A stretch of 64,000 nucleotides of DNA from JAXMDT01 sp046348685 (GTDB lineage: Bacteria; Pseudomonadota; Alphaproteobacteria; Rickettsiales; UBA998), in contig JAXMDT010000009.1 of assembly GCA_046348685.1 (NCBI GenBank), positions 1 through 64,000 on the forward strand. The letters are read 5' to 3'. The translations under genes and the position numbers were made by a program. The notes under the pieces were generated by a model. The model was not told the DNA's origin, ran no database searches, and saw only the letters and a program-made list of their open reading frames with translations. How positions within the stretch are numbered: position 1 is the first letter of the stretch; each line of letters begins with the position of its first letter. Positions 53,052 through 62,698 of this stretch are shown one piece after another.

Positions 53052-53362
53052 GGCATGTCTTTTTTAACATTAATTTCCTATAGGTAATTCCAAGCCTTTG
53101 TTTATCATTGGCAATTCTTTAATTTACCATGTCAAATTGGGCCATAAAAATCCCATAAGCAAAAATACCACAACATATAGACACAATGCTTAGAATTATC
53201 ACCATATGGGGTATAAAGAACTTGCAAAGGCGATCCGATTTGTATTTCTCTGCTTACTAGGAAAAAAATTCCTGCTGTTTACCAAAGTTTAACTCTCGTT
53301 TGTCAGAATGTGTTTCGTGCCAGTCGGCATTCCACACATAAAAACAATCAAGGGGACAACCA
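53052..53362. other. Intergenic region before the flagellar cluster
   Basis: About 310 bases, A+T-rich, with no credible gene. It must hold the promoters of fliF (plus) and the lipoprotein (minus). No convincing sigma54 site (TGGCAC-N5-TTGC) was found on the fliF strand. An AAGGGGA Shine-Dalgarno ends the region. Confidence 0.5.
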
Positions 53363-55027
53363 ATGCAACAGCAAGCAATAGGGAGTTATTCGATGAATGC
53401 CATGGTGCAGTCGCTGCGCGAAATGAATCAAGTGAAGATCGCAGCCCTTGCCGGAACCGCCGCTCTACTGATCGGGTTCTTTATTTTTCTGTCACTGAAC
53501 CTTTCCTCGCCCGTCATGTCGCCGGTTTATTCAAACCTGTCCCTTGAAGACAGTGGCCAGATGACGACTGAGCTCGAGAAAAATAATATCCCTTATGAGA
53601 TCGGCATGGGCGGCACGCAAATTCTGGTCGCGACCGACAAAGTTGAAAAAGCGCGCGTCCTGCTCGCCCGCGCCGGCCTGCCGAATTCCGGTTCCATGGT
53701 CGGTTATGAAATCTTCGATCATTCGGAAGCGCTTGGCACATCCAATTTCGTTCTCAATATTAATAAGATGCGCGCACTCGAAGGCGAAATCGGCCGCACC
53801 GTCAGTTCGATGGAAGGCATCGAAGCCGCTCGCGTCCACCTCGTGCTTCCCAAGCGTGAGCTTTTTACCCGCGACCAGATTCAGCCGACGGCATCCGTTG
53901 CCCTGAAGTTGCGTGGATCGCGCCAGCTGGCTAAAGAAGAAATTGCAGCTATTCAACATTTGGTGGCAACCGCCGTTCCGGGCCTGAAGCCTTCCAAAAT
54001 CACCATCATCGATAATAAAGGCAATCTGCTGGCCCGCGGCGTCGAAGATGAAAACGATCCGGAAGTCATGGCGTCCACCGCTCAGGAATTCCGCACTTCT
54101 TACGAAACTAAAATGAAGCAGACCATTGAGCGCCTGCTCGAGCAATCGGTCGGCATGGGTAAAGTCAAAGCGGAAGTGAATGCCGATATCGACTTTGACC
54201 GTGTGGTCACCAACTCGGAAAAGTTCGATCCTGAGGGTCAGGTAGCCCGCTCCGTGCAAAGCACGGAAGAAAATGAGCAGGAAAATGAAAAAGACCTGAA
54301 AGATAATGTATCGGTGCAGAACAACCTGCCTGACGCGAATGCGGACAAAGGCGCCATCGTCAATCAGAAGAATAGCAATAAAACTGATGAGACTACCAAT
54401 TACGAAATTTCCAAGACAACAGAAAATCATGTCAAGGAAACCGGCACCGTGAAGCGCCTCTCCGTCGCCGTGTTGATGGACGGCGTTTACAAAGAAAATA
54501 AGGATGGTGAGTCGGTCTATACTCCCCGTTCCGCCGAAGAATTGGCGCAGTATGCGACACTCGTCAAATCCGCCATTGGTTTTGACGAAAAACGTGGCGA
54601 TACCGTACAGGTCGTCAACATGCCATTTGTCGACAGTGGCAAGGACATGTTCGCCGAGTCGCCGTTCGACTGGCTGAAGAACGATCTTTCCAGCATCATC
54701 CAAACGCTTGTCATGGGTGGCGTGGCAGCGCTCGTCGTCCTTCTGATCATCCGTCCGCTGGTGGCGCGCACTATCGCGTCTTCCGAACAGGCGCGTGAAG
54801 AGGATATGATGAACCAGGCGGCGCTGGGCGCTCCGGGTGGCGGCATTGCCGGTCGCCTGGCTGATCTCAGCGGCGGTGATGAGGAAGATGATTCTCTCAT
54901 CAACATCAACCGTATCGAGGGCGGAGTGAAGTCCTCCACCCTGCGCAAGATCAACGAACTCATCGAACGCCATCCCGACGAAACGCTCAGCATTATCCGT
55001 CAATGGGCATTCGAGCCTGCAAACTAA
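53363..55027 (+). CDS. fliF: Flagellar MS-ring protein
   Basis: Forms the membrane ring on which the flagellum is built. It has 554 residues. Membrane helix 1 is about residues 30-52, then the ring-building motifs (PVYSNLSLEDSGQM, LPNSGSMVGYEIFDHSEALGTS, RTVSSMEGIEAARVHLVLPKRELF). A variable Asn/Glu-rich part follows, then helix 2 about 450-470, and the cytoplasmic tail that binds FliG (EGGVKSSTLRKINELIERHPDETLSIIRQW). The strong AAGGGGA site decides the start at 53363; MNAMVQS ten codons later is possible. Confidence 0.96.
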   Translation: MQQQAIGSYSMNAMVQSLREMNQVKIAALAGTAALLIGFFIFLSLNLSSPVMSPVYSNLSLEDSGQMTTELEKNNIPYEIGMGGTQILVATDKVEKARVLLARAGLPNSGSMVGYEIFDHSEALGTSNFVLNINKMRALEGEIGRTVSSMEGIEAARVHLVLPKRELFTRDQIQPTASVALKLRGSRQLAKEEIAAIQHLVATAVPGLKPSKITIIDNKGNLLARGVEDENDPEVMASTAQEFRTSYETKMKQTIERLLEQSVGMGKVKAEVNADIDFDRVVTNSEKFDPEGQVARSVQSTEENEQENEKDLKDNVSVQNNLPDANADKGAIVNQKNSNKTDETTNYEISKTTENHVKETGTVKRLSVAVLMDGVYKENKDGESVYTPRSAEELAQYATLVKSAIGFDEKRGDTVQVVNMPFVDSGKDMFAESPFDWLKNDLSSIIQTLVMGGVAALVVLLIIRPLVARTIASSEQAREEDMMNQAALGAPGGGIAGRLADLSGGDEEDDSLININRIEGGVKSSTLRKINELIERHPDETLSIIRQWAFEPAN

Positions 55028-55054
55028 ACCGTCAAGCAACCTGGAGAAAGCGGC

Positions 55055-56080
55055 ATGGCCAAGCCACCTGTAAAAGAAGATTTCCGCAGCATGAGCGGCA
55101 TGCAAAAGGCCGCCATCATGCTGATGTCCGTCAGCGAGGAAAACGCCTCCAGGCTGTTTTCCCTGATGGGCGACGAAGAAATCAAGGACTTGTCCAATGC
55201 CATGGCTAATCTCGGCCGCGTTAATAATGACACGGTCGAACGTCTTTTCCTGGAGTTTTCCGAACTCATGTCCGCTTCCGGCGCTGTCATGGGCAACTTC
55301 GACACCACGGAAAAGCTTCTCGTCAAAGCGCTCGGCAAGGAACGCGTCGATTCCATCATGGAAGATATTCGCGGTCCTGCCGGACGCACGACGTGGGACA
55401 AGCTGGGCAATGTCAGCGAAGATATTCTCGCTTCCTACTTAAAGAACGAATACCCACAGACCATCGCACTGGTGCTTTCCAAAATCAAACCCGATCATGC
55501 CGCCCGCGTCCTTGGCACGCTGCCGGAAGACCTTTCCATGGAGGTCATCATGCGCATGTTGTCGCTTGAAGCGGTGAAGAAAGAGGTGCTCGACGGCATC
55601 GAAAAGACGCTTCGTATTGAATTCATGAGCAACGTTGCGAAAACCCAGCGCCGCGACAGCCATGAGATGATGGCCGAAATCTTCAACAACTTCGATCGCA
55701 ATACCGAGGCCAAATTCATGGGCAAGCTCGAAGAACGCGACAACGAATCCGCCGAACGTATCCGCGCTCTCATGTTCACCTTCGAGGATCTCACCAAGAT
55801 CGACAATCAAGGCATCCAGAATATTTTGCGCAACATCGACAAGGACAAACTGTCTATCGCCCTCAAAGGGGCGCCGGAGAATATGCGTGAGCTGTTCTTC
55901 AGCAATATGTCCGAACGCGCTTCCAAAATCCTCAAGGAGGATATGGGCGCCATGGGCCCTGTACGCCTGAAAGAGGTGGACGAGGCACAAATGTATATTG
56001 TCAATATCGCCAAAGATATGGCAGCCAAAGGGGAAATCATTATTGCCGATGCGAGCGGCGAGGATCAGTTAGTTTACTAA
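55055..56080 (+). CDS. fliG: Flagellar motor switch protein FliG
   Basis: Rotor protein that contacts the stator and sets rotation direction. It has 341 residues: N-domain MQKAAIMLMSVSEENASRLFSLMGDEEI, middle NEYPQTIALVLSKIKPDHAARVLGTLPED (the EHPQ-like motif reads EYPQ), and a C-domain with charged rotor helix (ALKGAPENMRELFFSNMSERASKILKEDM). GGAG precedes the ATG. It is followed by fliH with a one-base gap. Confidence 0.97.
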   Translation: MAKPPVKEDFRSMSGMQKAAIMLMSVSEENASRLFSLMGDEEIKDLSNAMANLGRVNNDTVERLFLEFSELMSASGAVMGNFDTTEKLLVKALGKERVDSIMEDIRGPAGRTTWDKLGNVSEDILASYLKNEYPQTIALVLSKIKPDHAARVLGTLPEDLSMEVIMRMLSLEAVKKEVLDGIEKTLRIEFMSNVAKTQRRDSHEMMAEIFNNFDRNTEAKFMGKLEERDNESAERIRALMFTFEDLTKIDNQGIQNILRNIDKDKLSIALKGAPENMRELFFSNMSERASKILKEDMGAMGPVRLKEVDEAQMYIVNIAKDMAAKGEIIIADASGEDQLVY

Positions 56081-56081
56081 A

Positions 56082-56924
56082 ATGAATGCACAGCAGCACA
56101 AGGCACGTATAGAACGATTTGACTTTCTTGCACTTCGGGACTTCAGCGCGCCGCTGGATATCGCTGACGGTTTTGAAGAATCCCTGCACATCGCTGAAGA
56201 AGCGCCGCCTCCGCCGCCTCCGCCGCCCACCTACACGCAAGCTGACCTGGACCGCGAACGCGCACGCGCTTTCGAAGAGGGATTCCAAAAAGGCGTCGCT
56301 GAGGGAAAAACATCTGCCGAAAACGAAGACACGCTTCTCAATCAACGCCTGCAGCAGCTTTTTACAAAACTCGGCGGCGATCTGGCAGCTGCCCATCAGG
56401 AATTCACGGATTTCTTTCAAACCAAACACCATGAGCTTATCGGCCTCGCACTATCCGTTGCTCACAAGGTGGCAGGCGGCGCGCTCAAGGAAAATGCGGA
56501 TAAATCGGTCGCCTCGTTGATCGAGCAAACACTGCCGATGTTACTCAGGCAGCAAAAAATTACCGTGTTTGTTCACCCCGACATCAAGATGCCGGTGGAA
56601 ACTCACGTGCTGCGCATCGCACTTGAATCCGGATTTGAGGGAAAAGTGCTTGTCGGCACGCAGCCAGATCTCGACATCGCGGATTGCCGACTGGAATGGC
56701 AGGACGGCGCGGTTGAGCGTTCAACCGGCAGCTTATGGAAAGAAATTTTGCAGGTTGTCGAAGGCAAAGACGACCAGAAAAAGCAGCCCCCTGCCCAAGC
56801 CGAAGAAGGCGCTGCAGCTTCCGAAGCATCTTATACCATGCCGGAAGACGTTTATAACTACATCAACAGTCATTTAGACACGCTGGATGCGAGTCTCACC
56901 AACCCCGATCACCCCAAGGAGTAA
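56082..56924 (+). CDS. fliH: Flagellar assembly protein FliH
   Basis: Peripheral-stalk-like regulator of the export ATPase FliI. It has 280 residues. The N-terminal part has an octa-Pro run (EEAPPPPPPPPTYTQADLDRERARAFEEGFQKG), followed by the GxxxG-like coiled coil and the V-ATPase-E-like C-terminal domain (ITVFVHPD, DIADCRLEWQDGAVERS). The Glu/Ala-rich tail is longer than in E. coli. Position between fliG and fliN supports the call. Confidence 0.88.
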   Translation: MNAQQHKARIERFDFLALRDFSAPLDIADGFEESLHIAEEAPPPPPPPPTYTQADLDRERARAFEEGFQKGVAEGKTSAENEDTLLNQRLQQLFTKLGGDLAAAHQEFTDFFQTKHHELIGLALSVAHKVAGGALKENADKSVASLIEQTLPMLLRQQKITVFVHPDIKMPVETHVLRIALESGFEGKVLVGTQPDLDIADCRLEWQDGAVERSTGSLWKEILQVVEGKDDQKKQPPAQAEEGAAASEASYTMPEDVYNYINSHLDTLDASLTNPDHPKE

Positions 56925-56927
56925 ATC

Positions 56928-57224
56928 ATGGTAGATAATGCAGAATTGAAAGAAATGTTTGGCGACGGCGGCGACGGCAGCGTAACGCTGGACGCCGTGC
57001 AGGACATTCCGGTTCAGGTTTCGGTCGTACTGGGCAAAACAACGATTCAAGTCAACCAGCTGTTGAAGCTTGGCCGCGGTGCGGTGATCGAGCTGGACCG
57101 TAAAGTTGGCGAGCCAATTGATGTGTATGTGAATAATCGCCTCGTTGCACGCGGCGAAGTGGTGGTCGTTGAGGATAAAATCGGCGTCACCATGACGGAA
57201 ATTATTAAAAACGATAAGCGATAG
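56928..57224 (+). CDS. fliN: Flagellar motor switch protein FliN
   Basis: C-ring protein of 98 residues with the SpoA domain: IPVQVSVVLGKTTIQVNQLLKLGRGAVIELDRKVGEPIDVYVNNRLVARGEVVVVEDKIGVTMTEI. AAGGAG precedes the ATG. It is shorter than E. coli FliN because the N-terminal variable part is reduced. Followed by flbD after 30 bases. Confidence 0.96.
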   Translation: MVDNAELKEMFGDGGDGSVTLDAVQDIPVQVSVVLGKTTIQVNQLLKLGRGAVIELDRKVGEPIDVYVNNRLVARGEVVVVEDKIGVTMTEIIKNDKR

Positions 57225-57254
57225 ATAATTATCGCAGACGAGAAGGAGGATATT

Positions 57255-58601
57255 ATGCGTTTAATGATTGTTGGGGATTTGGGCGGACAGCTAGGCGCCG
57301 CCAGCAAGATAGCAAAGGATCGGGGCGCAAAGGTGGTGCAGGTTCCCTCCGTCGCCACCGCGCTCGATTCGCTGTGCAGCGGTAATGGCGCCGATGTACT
57401 CATGGTTGAAATTTCGCATGATATCGAAAAACTCGCGCAAATGTTAATCGCTGAGCATATCTCCGTACCCATTGTTGCTTGCGGCGTCAAAGCGGATGCC
57501 AAACTTGCTGTTGCTGCAATTAGAGCAGGCGCGAAGGAATTTATTCCACTGCCACCGGACGAGGAATTGATTGCCGCCGTACTGGAAGCCATCACGGAAG
57601 AATCGCATTCCGTTATCTTCAAATCCCCTGCCATGCTGCAGGTCATGCAGATGGTAGACAAGATCGCCGCTGCCGATGCCAGCGTACTGATCACGGGTGA
57701 GTCAGGCACTGGTAAAGAAGTGATCGCGCGCTATATCCACCGCAAAAGCGTTCGTTCCGGCAAACCGTTCATTTCCGTCAACTGCGCGGCGATTCCGGAT
57801 AATCTTCTTGAATCCGAACTGTTCGGCCATGAAAAAGGTGCTTTTACCGGCGCCATGATGCGCCGTATCGGTAAATTTGAAGAAGCCAATAACGGCACGC
57901 TACTGCTTGATGAAATCAGCGAAATGGATTTGAAACTGCAGGCAAAACTCCTGCGTGCCATCCAAGAGCGCGAGTTTGACCGCCTTGGAAGTAATTCGCC
58001 GGTGAAAGTAAATATCCGCATTCTCGCTACCAGTAACCGTAATCTGCTCGAACATGCAAAATCCGGTAAATTCCGCGAGGATTTATATTACCGCCTCAAC
58101 GTTATTAATGTTGCGCTACCGCCGTTGCGAGAACGCAAAGAAGACATCATGCCGCTTGCCGATCATTTCATTGCGAAATATTCAAAAGCAAACGGTCTGC
58201 CGCCGCGCAAATTTACGGATGGCGCGCTTGCCAAAATGCAGCAATACCAATGGCCAGGAAACGTGCGCGAACTTGAAAACATCATGCACCGCGCCGTGCT
58301 CATGGCACAAGGGCCAGAAATCGATGAAGCAGCCGTCATGCTGCCGCAGCAGTTCATGGGCACCGCCGTCCCCGTTGAAAACACCAGCCGCGAAACCGCA
58401 GCCAATACGCCGCGCCCGGATGGTTTCGATGTTGCGCAGCTGGTTGGCCGAAGCGTCGCCGACGTAGAAAAAGACCTCATTCTGCAGACGCTCGACCATT
58501 GTCTCGGCAATCGCACGCACGCAGCGAATATTCTAGGTATTTCCATCCGTACGCTGCGCAATAAACTGCGCGAATACGGCGTGGCCAGTGACGCTGCCTA
58601 A
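57255..58601 (+). CDS. flbD: FlbD-type sigma54-dependent flagellar regulator
   Basis: Activates late flagellar genes through sigma54. It has 448 residues. The N-terminal receiver-like domain (1-115) is degenerate, with VLMVEISHD where the phosphorylated Asp would be. The AAA+ domain has Walker A GESGTGKE, the sigma54-contact GAFTGA and Walker B LLLDEISEMD, and the C-terminal Fis-type helix-turn-helix is NRTHAANILGISIRTLRNKLREYG. Loss of the receiver Asp is known for FlbD in Caulobacter, where FliX controls it. GGAGGA precedes the ATG. Confidence 0.94.
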   Translation: MRLMIVGDLGGQLGAASKIAKDRGAKVVQVPSVATALDSLCSGNGADVLMVEISHDIEKLAQMLIAEHISVPIVACGVKADAKLAVAAIRAGAKEFIPLPPDEELIAAVLEAITEESHSVIFKSPAMLQVMQMVDKIAAADASVLITGESGTGKEVIARYIHRKSVRSGKPFISVNCAAIPDNLLESELFGHEKGAFTGAMMRRIGKFEEANNGTLLLDEISEMDLKLQAKLLRAIQEREFDRLGSNSPVKVNIRILATSNRNLLEHAKSGKFREDLYYRLNVINVALPPLRERKEDIMPLADHFIAKYSKANGLPPRKFTDGALAKMQQYQWPGNVRELENIMHRAVLMAQGPEIDEAAVMLPQQFMGTAVPVENTSRETAANTPRPDGFDVAQLVGRSVADVEKDLILQTLDHCLGNRTHAANILGISIRTLRNKLREYGVASDAA

Positions 58602-58619
58602 CTATGAAAGCTACGACGC

Positions 58620-60769
58620 ATGAATGAACCGCGCGCAAATGCACTGACGTTGCCTGGTCTCCAGCAGAATGCGCGCATCATGCTGCGCCGGAGCGATATC
58701 TTCTTCGCGTTGGGCATTGTCGGCATTTTGAGCGTGCTGCTGATGCCGATTCCAGCAGGCATGCTGGACTTCCTGCTCGGCACGTCGATCAGCTTTTCCG
58801 TCCTTATCCTGATGACGGTATTGTTTGTCGATAAGCCCCTCGCCTTTAGTGCTTTCCCAACCATTCTGCTTATCTCAACAATGCTGCGCCTGGCGCTGAA
58901 CATCGCCTCGACGCGTCTTATCCTTAGTAATGGCCACACCGGTACCGCCGCTGCAGGTCACGTCATTGAAGCATTGGGCACTTCGTGATGTCCGGCTCGG
59001 TACTGATCGGGGGTATCATCTTCGCCATTCTGACCATCATCAACTTCGTTGTAATTACTAAAGGTTCGGGCCGTATCGCCGAGGTATCCGCCCGCTTCAG
59101 TCTGGATGCGATGCCAGGTAAACAAATGGCCATCGATGCGGACTTGTCCGCCGGCCTGATCGATGAAGACACAGCTAAAGCGCGCCGCAAGGAACTGGAG
59201 GATGAAAGTACCTTCTACGGTTCCATGGACGGTGCCAGCAAATTCGTACGCGGTGACGCGATTGCCGGATTGCTGATTACCTTCATTAACTTCATCGGCG
59301 GCATCATCATCGGCGTGGCACTGAATGATCTTTCTTTTGGCGACGCGATCAAAACCTACACCATCCTGACCATTGGTGACGGCCTCGCCGCTCAAATCCC
59401 TGCCCTCGTCGTTTCCACGGCTGCCGGTATGCTGGTCACCAAAGCTGGTGTGCATGGCACCGCCGACAAAGCCGTCTTTGGTCAGCTTTCTGCTTCCTCG
59501 ACACCGCTTAGCATCACAAGTTTCTTGCTGCTGGCTATTTCCCTGATGCCCGGCATTCCACACCTGCCGTTTTTAATTCTCGCGGGGATCACCGGCTTTC
59601 TTGCCTATCTCAGCACCAAGACGCGCCGTGAAGCGCTTGCCGCTGCCGGTAAGGATGGCGTCTTGGCAAGACGCGCCGGTCCGGGCGGCGCCATGGTCGC
59701 CGGCCAGCCAGGTCAGCCGGAAGCAGCACCCGCACAGGAAAATATCAACGAAACGCTGCATATTGATAGCATTCGTCTTGAATTAGGCTACGGGCTGCTG
59801 CCGTTGATCAACTATCAGAAAGGCCACCGCCTGACGGAACAGATCAAGGCTTTGCGTAAACAGATCGCCCGTGAATTAGGCTTCGTCATGCCTGCCGTAC
59901 GCATTCAGGATAACATGCAGCTGCCTGCCAACAGCTATGTGATCAAAGTGAAGGAAATGGAATGCGGCCGCGGCGATATTCGTCCGGATATGCTTCTTGC
60001 CATGGATCCGAGCGGCAATAAAATTACGCTGCCCGGTGAGGAAACGCGCGAGCCGACTTTTGGCCTACCAGCCATGTGGATCAGCGATTCCTACCGCGAG
60101 GAAGCGCTTTTCCGCAATCTGACCGTCGTTGATCCGCCGACCGTGATTACGACGCACCTTACGGAAGTTGTGAAAGAAAACATTTCTGAACTGCTTTCTT
60201 ATGCCGAAACGCAGAAACTCCTCGACGAATTGGGCAAGGATCACCAGAAGATGATCGCCGAGACCATTCCTTCGCAGATTTCGGTAACGGGCGTTCAGCG
60301 CGTGCTGCAGAATCTTCTTGCCGAACTCATTTCCATTCGTGATCTTTCCACCATTATGGAAGCGGTCGCCGAGTCTTCCCGCATCACACAGAACGTCACG
60401 ACAATCACTGAGCATGTGCGCACACGACTCGCGCGCCAGATTTCCCACTCAGCAACCAATGATGATGGCTTTATTCCTATCGTGGCATTACCACCCGTCT
60501 GGGAGCAGATATTCGTCGATTCCATCTCCGGCCCTGCCGAAGACCGTCAGCTCACCATGGCACCAAGCAAAATTCAGGAGTTCATTACGGCAGTGCGCGC
60601 CAAATTTGACCAGCTCGCCATGCAAGGTGAAAATCCGGTGCTACTTACGAGCCCGGCGATTCGTCCTTACGTTCGCTCCATTGTTGAGCGTTTCCGCTCT
60701 TCGACCATGGTTATGTCACAAAATGAAATCCACCCGAAAGCCAAGATCAAAACGCTGGGGCAGCTATGA
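58620..60769 (+). CDS. flhA: Flagellar export gate protein FlhA, frame broken by one missing base
   Basis: Export-gate membrane protein. The first frame (58620-58988) covers IFFALGIVGILSVLLMPIPAGMLDFLLGTS to AAGHVIEALGTS and stops. The second (58985-60769) resumes with MSGSVLIGGIIFAILTIINFVVITKGSGRIAEVSARFSLDAMPGKQMAIDADLSAG and continues to the C-terminal cytoplasmic domain. The junction needs GGCAACTTCGTG, but the sequence has GGCACTTCGTG at about 58978-58985. Adding one A restores a single product of about 716 residues. Whether the loss is biological or a consensus error is unknown. Confidence 0.93.
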
Positions 60770-60859
60770 GTTCTACATATTTCTTAATTGATTTAAGCAG
60801 GCCACGAAATTACAACAACGTTAACCTTTTAAAACCCGCGGGTGTCATCACTAAACACC

Positions 60860-60883
60860 GGCTACTGACAATTGGCTACTGAC
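60860..60883 (+). repeat. Short GGCTACTGAC direct repeat before flhF
   Basis: Two copies of GGCTACTGAC start 14 bases apart (60860 and 60874), directly before the flhF ATG and partly occupying the place of its ribosome-binding site. It may be a fragment of a dispersed heptamer/tandem repeat like the one in pheS. Confidence 0.45.
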
Positions 60884-60885
60884 CC

Positions 60886-61929
60886 ATGCGCATTCGCACC
60901 TTTAATGCCCTCGATATTTCGGAAGCCATGCGCATGGTGCGCGAGGAAATGGGCGAAGAAGCCGTCATTATTTCCACTGGCAAAAATCCGATGGGTAAAG
61001 GCGTGTGCGTCACCGTAGCTCTCGATCAAGATGATTTGCTGCCATCCGACGTTGATATTCCGCAAGAAGCGCCCGTACCGCTGAAGACCGTTGCGCCAAC
61101 GCGTGAAGAAATGACGGAACTGCGCAATAAATCGCAATTGCCGGATTACCTTGTTCGCGACGTGGAAAAAGTGCTGCGTTATCACGGCGTGGTTGACCAT
61201 GTGATGGAATCCATTTTGGCAAAAGCCTGGCCGCAGCCGCAACCGAAGGATGATACTGATGCCGGTATCCGTAGTGTTCTGACCGGCGCGCTGAAAGAGC
61301 AATTCACCTATGAGCCGATCAATGTCAATGCACCCGGCTATCGTTACATTCTAATTGGCCCGCCAGGTGCGGGTAAAACCGTTACCACCGCCAAGCTGGC
61401 GGCGCGCGCCGCCAAGGAAAGCAAGAACATCCACGTCATCACGACGGATAACAAACGCGCAGGAGGGGTTGAACAACTTTCCGCATTTACTGATATTCTT
61501 GGCATTGGACTTGCAGTAGCTGGTAATAGGGCGGATTTAAAGGCTATTTTAGGAGAAGTGCCCAAGGAAGATCGCGTGTTGATCGATACGGCAGGAGCAA
61601 ACCCTTATGATTTCTACGAGTTGAAAGAACTTGCGGAGTTTGCCGGTTTGCTTGAGCTAACCCCGATTCTGATCTTTCCGGCAGGCCTTGATGCCAATGA
61701 ATCCATGGAGATGGCGCAGGCATTCTCCTTTATGAGCGTTGAAAAGATGATTGTAACCCGCACTGATCTAACGCGCCGCTACGGAAGCGTTCTTTGCTCC
61801 GCACTCGCGGCGGGCCTTAGTTTTTCGCACGCTACCGGCAGCGAAAAAGTGTTGGGAAACTTTGAGCCGGTTACACCGGAATATTTAAGCGGACTGCTTA
61901 TGCAATACCGCGCCAACGGAGGAAGTTAG
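60886..61929 (+). CDS. flhF: Flagellar biosynthesis GTPase FlhF
   Basis: SRP-type GTPase that sets the position and number of polar flagella. It has 347 residues. It begins MRIRTFNALDISEAMRMVREEMGEEAVIIST and carries G1 LIGPPGAGKTVTTAKLAARAA, TTDNKRAGGVEQL (the D/K effector region), LIDTAGANPYD and TRTDLTRRYG (NKxD variant). The basic N-domain linker is short compared with E. coli-type FlhF. Its stop is followed immediately by flhG. Confidence 0.92.
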   Translation: MRIRTFNALDISEAMRMVREEMGEEAVIISTGKNPMGKGVCVTVALDQDDLLPSDVDIPQEAPVPLKTVAPTREEMTELRNKSQLPDYLVRDVEKVLRYHGVVDHVMESILAKAWPQPQPKDDTDAGIRSVLTGALKEQFTYEPINVNAPGYRYILIGPPGAGKTVTTAKLAARAAKESKNIHVITTDNKRAGGVEQLSAFTDILGIGLAVAGNRADLKAILGEVPKEDRVLIDTAGANPYDFYELKELAEFAGLLELTPILIFPAGLDANESMEMAQAFSFMSVEKMIVTRTDLTRRYGSVLCSALAAGLSFSHATGSEKVLGNFEPVTPEYLSGLLMQYRANGGS

Positions 61930-61930
61930 A

Positions 61931-62680
61931 ATGGACGACAAAAACAACATCATTGCGATTGCGTCAGGCAAAGGGGGTGTTGGAAAGACATGGCTCGCGA
62001 TTACGCTGTCGCACTTATTCGCGCGCTCGGGCCGCCGCGTGCTGCTGTTCGATGGCGACATCGGCCTTGCCAATGTGGATGTTCAGCTGGGCCTGACGCC
62101 AAAACAGGATCTCGGCGCCGTGATCAAAGGTGACGTGACATTGGATCAGGCGATTACTCATTATCCCGCCGGTTTTGATATCATTGCCGGTCGTTCGGGC
62201 TCAGCCAGCCTTGCCAATCTTTCGCTTTCCAAATTACAGCAGCTTAAAACGGAATTGCAGGACGTCGCCCGCAATTACGACCATGTCATCATCGACCTTG
62301 GCGCGGGTATCGAGCAATATGTCCAGTTTTTGACCTCGATTGCCTCACGCTGTATCGTCGTCATCACCGATGAGCCGACTTCGCTCACTGATGCCTATGC
62401 TTTTATAAAATTGGCGGTGACCCGTCTCAACCGGCCGGATATCCAAATCGTCGTCAATCAGGCAGCATCACAAAAAGAAGGTGAGAAAACGTACGGTGCC
62501 CTGCTCAAAGCCTGTACCAATTTTCTCAATGTGACGCCGCCGCTGCTTGGCATTGTGCGCAAGGATAACAAGGTACGCGACACCATTCGCGCCCAAAGTT
62601 CTCTTATCGAAAAGGCTGCCTACACTACGGCGGCGACGGACTGCGCGGCGATTTCCATCAAACTTATGCAGAAAGCATAG
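61931..62680 (+). CDS. flhG: MinD-like flagellar number regulator FlhG
   Basis: Deviant-Walker-A ATPase antagonising FlhF, limiting flagellar number. It has 249 residues with ASGKGGVGKTWLAITLSHL, LLFDGDIGLANVDVQLGL and VIIDLGAGIEQYVQFLTSIASRCIVVITDEPTSLTDAYAFIK. The typical N-terminal DQA-type motif of FlhG is not clear, so general MinD/ParA function is possible, but the flhF neighbour decides. GGAGG lies before the ATG inside the end of flhF. Confidence 0.92.
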   Translation: MDDKNNIIAIASGKGGVGKTWLAITLSHLFARSGRRVLLFDGDIGLANVDVQLGLTPKQDLGAVIKGDVTLDQAITHYPAGFDIIAGRSGSASLANLSLSKLQQLKTELQDVARNYDHVIIDLGAGIEQYVQFLTSIASRCIVVITDEPTSLTDAYAFIKLAVTRLNRPDIQIVVNQAASQKEGEKTYGALLKACTNFLNVTPPLLGIVRKDNKVRDTIRAQSSLIEKAAYTTAATDCAAISIKLMQKA

Positions 62681-62698
62681 GGCATTGGGGAGGATGTT

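Noticed and set aside
53052..53362. Sigma54 promoter before fliF
   Set aside because: GTGCCAGTCGGCATT near 53320 looks superficially similar but lacks the TGGCAC-N5-TTGC arrangement on the right strand.
53531..55105. 524-codon minus-strand frame opposite fliF
   Set aside because: Antisense shadow of fliF created by its base composition; His/Phe-rich nonsense protein without start signals.
58985..60769. Two separate genes for flhA
   Set aside because: The two frames join exactly at a conserved FlhA motif when one base is added, so they are one gene.
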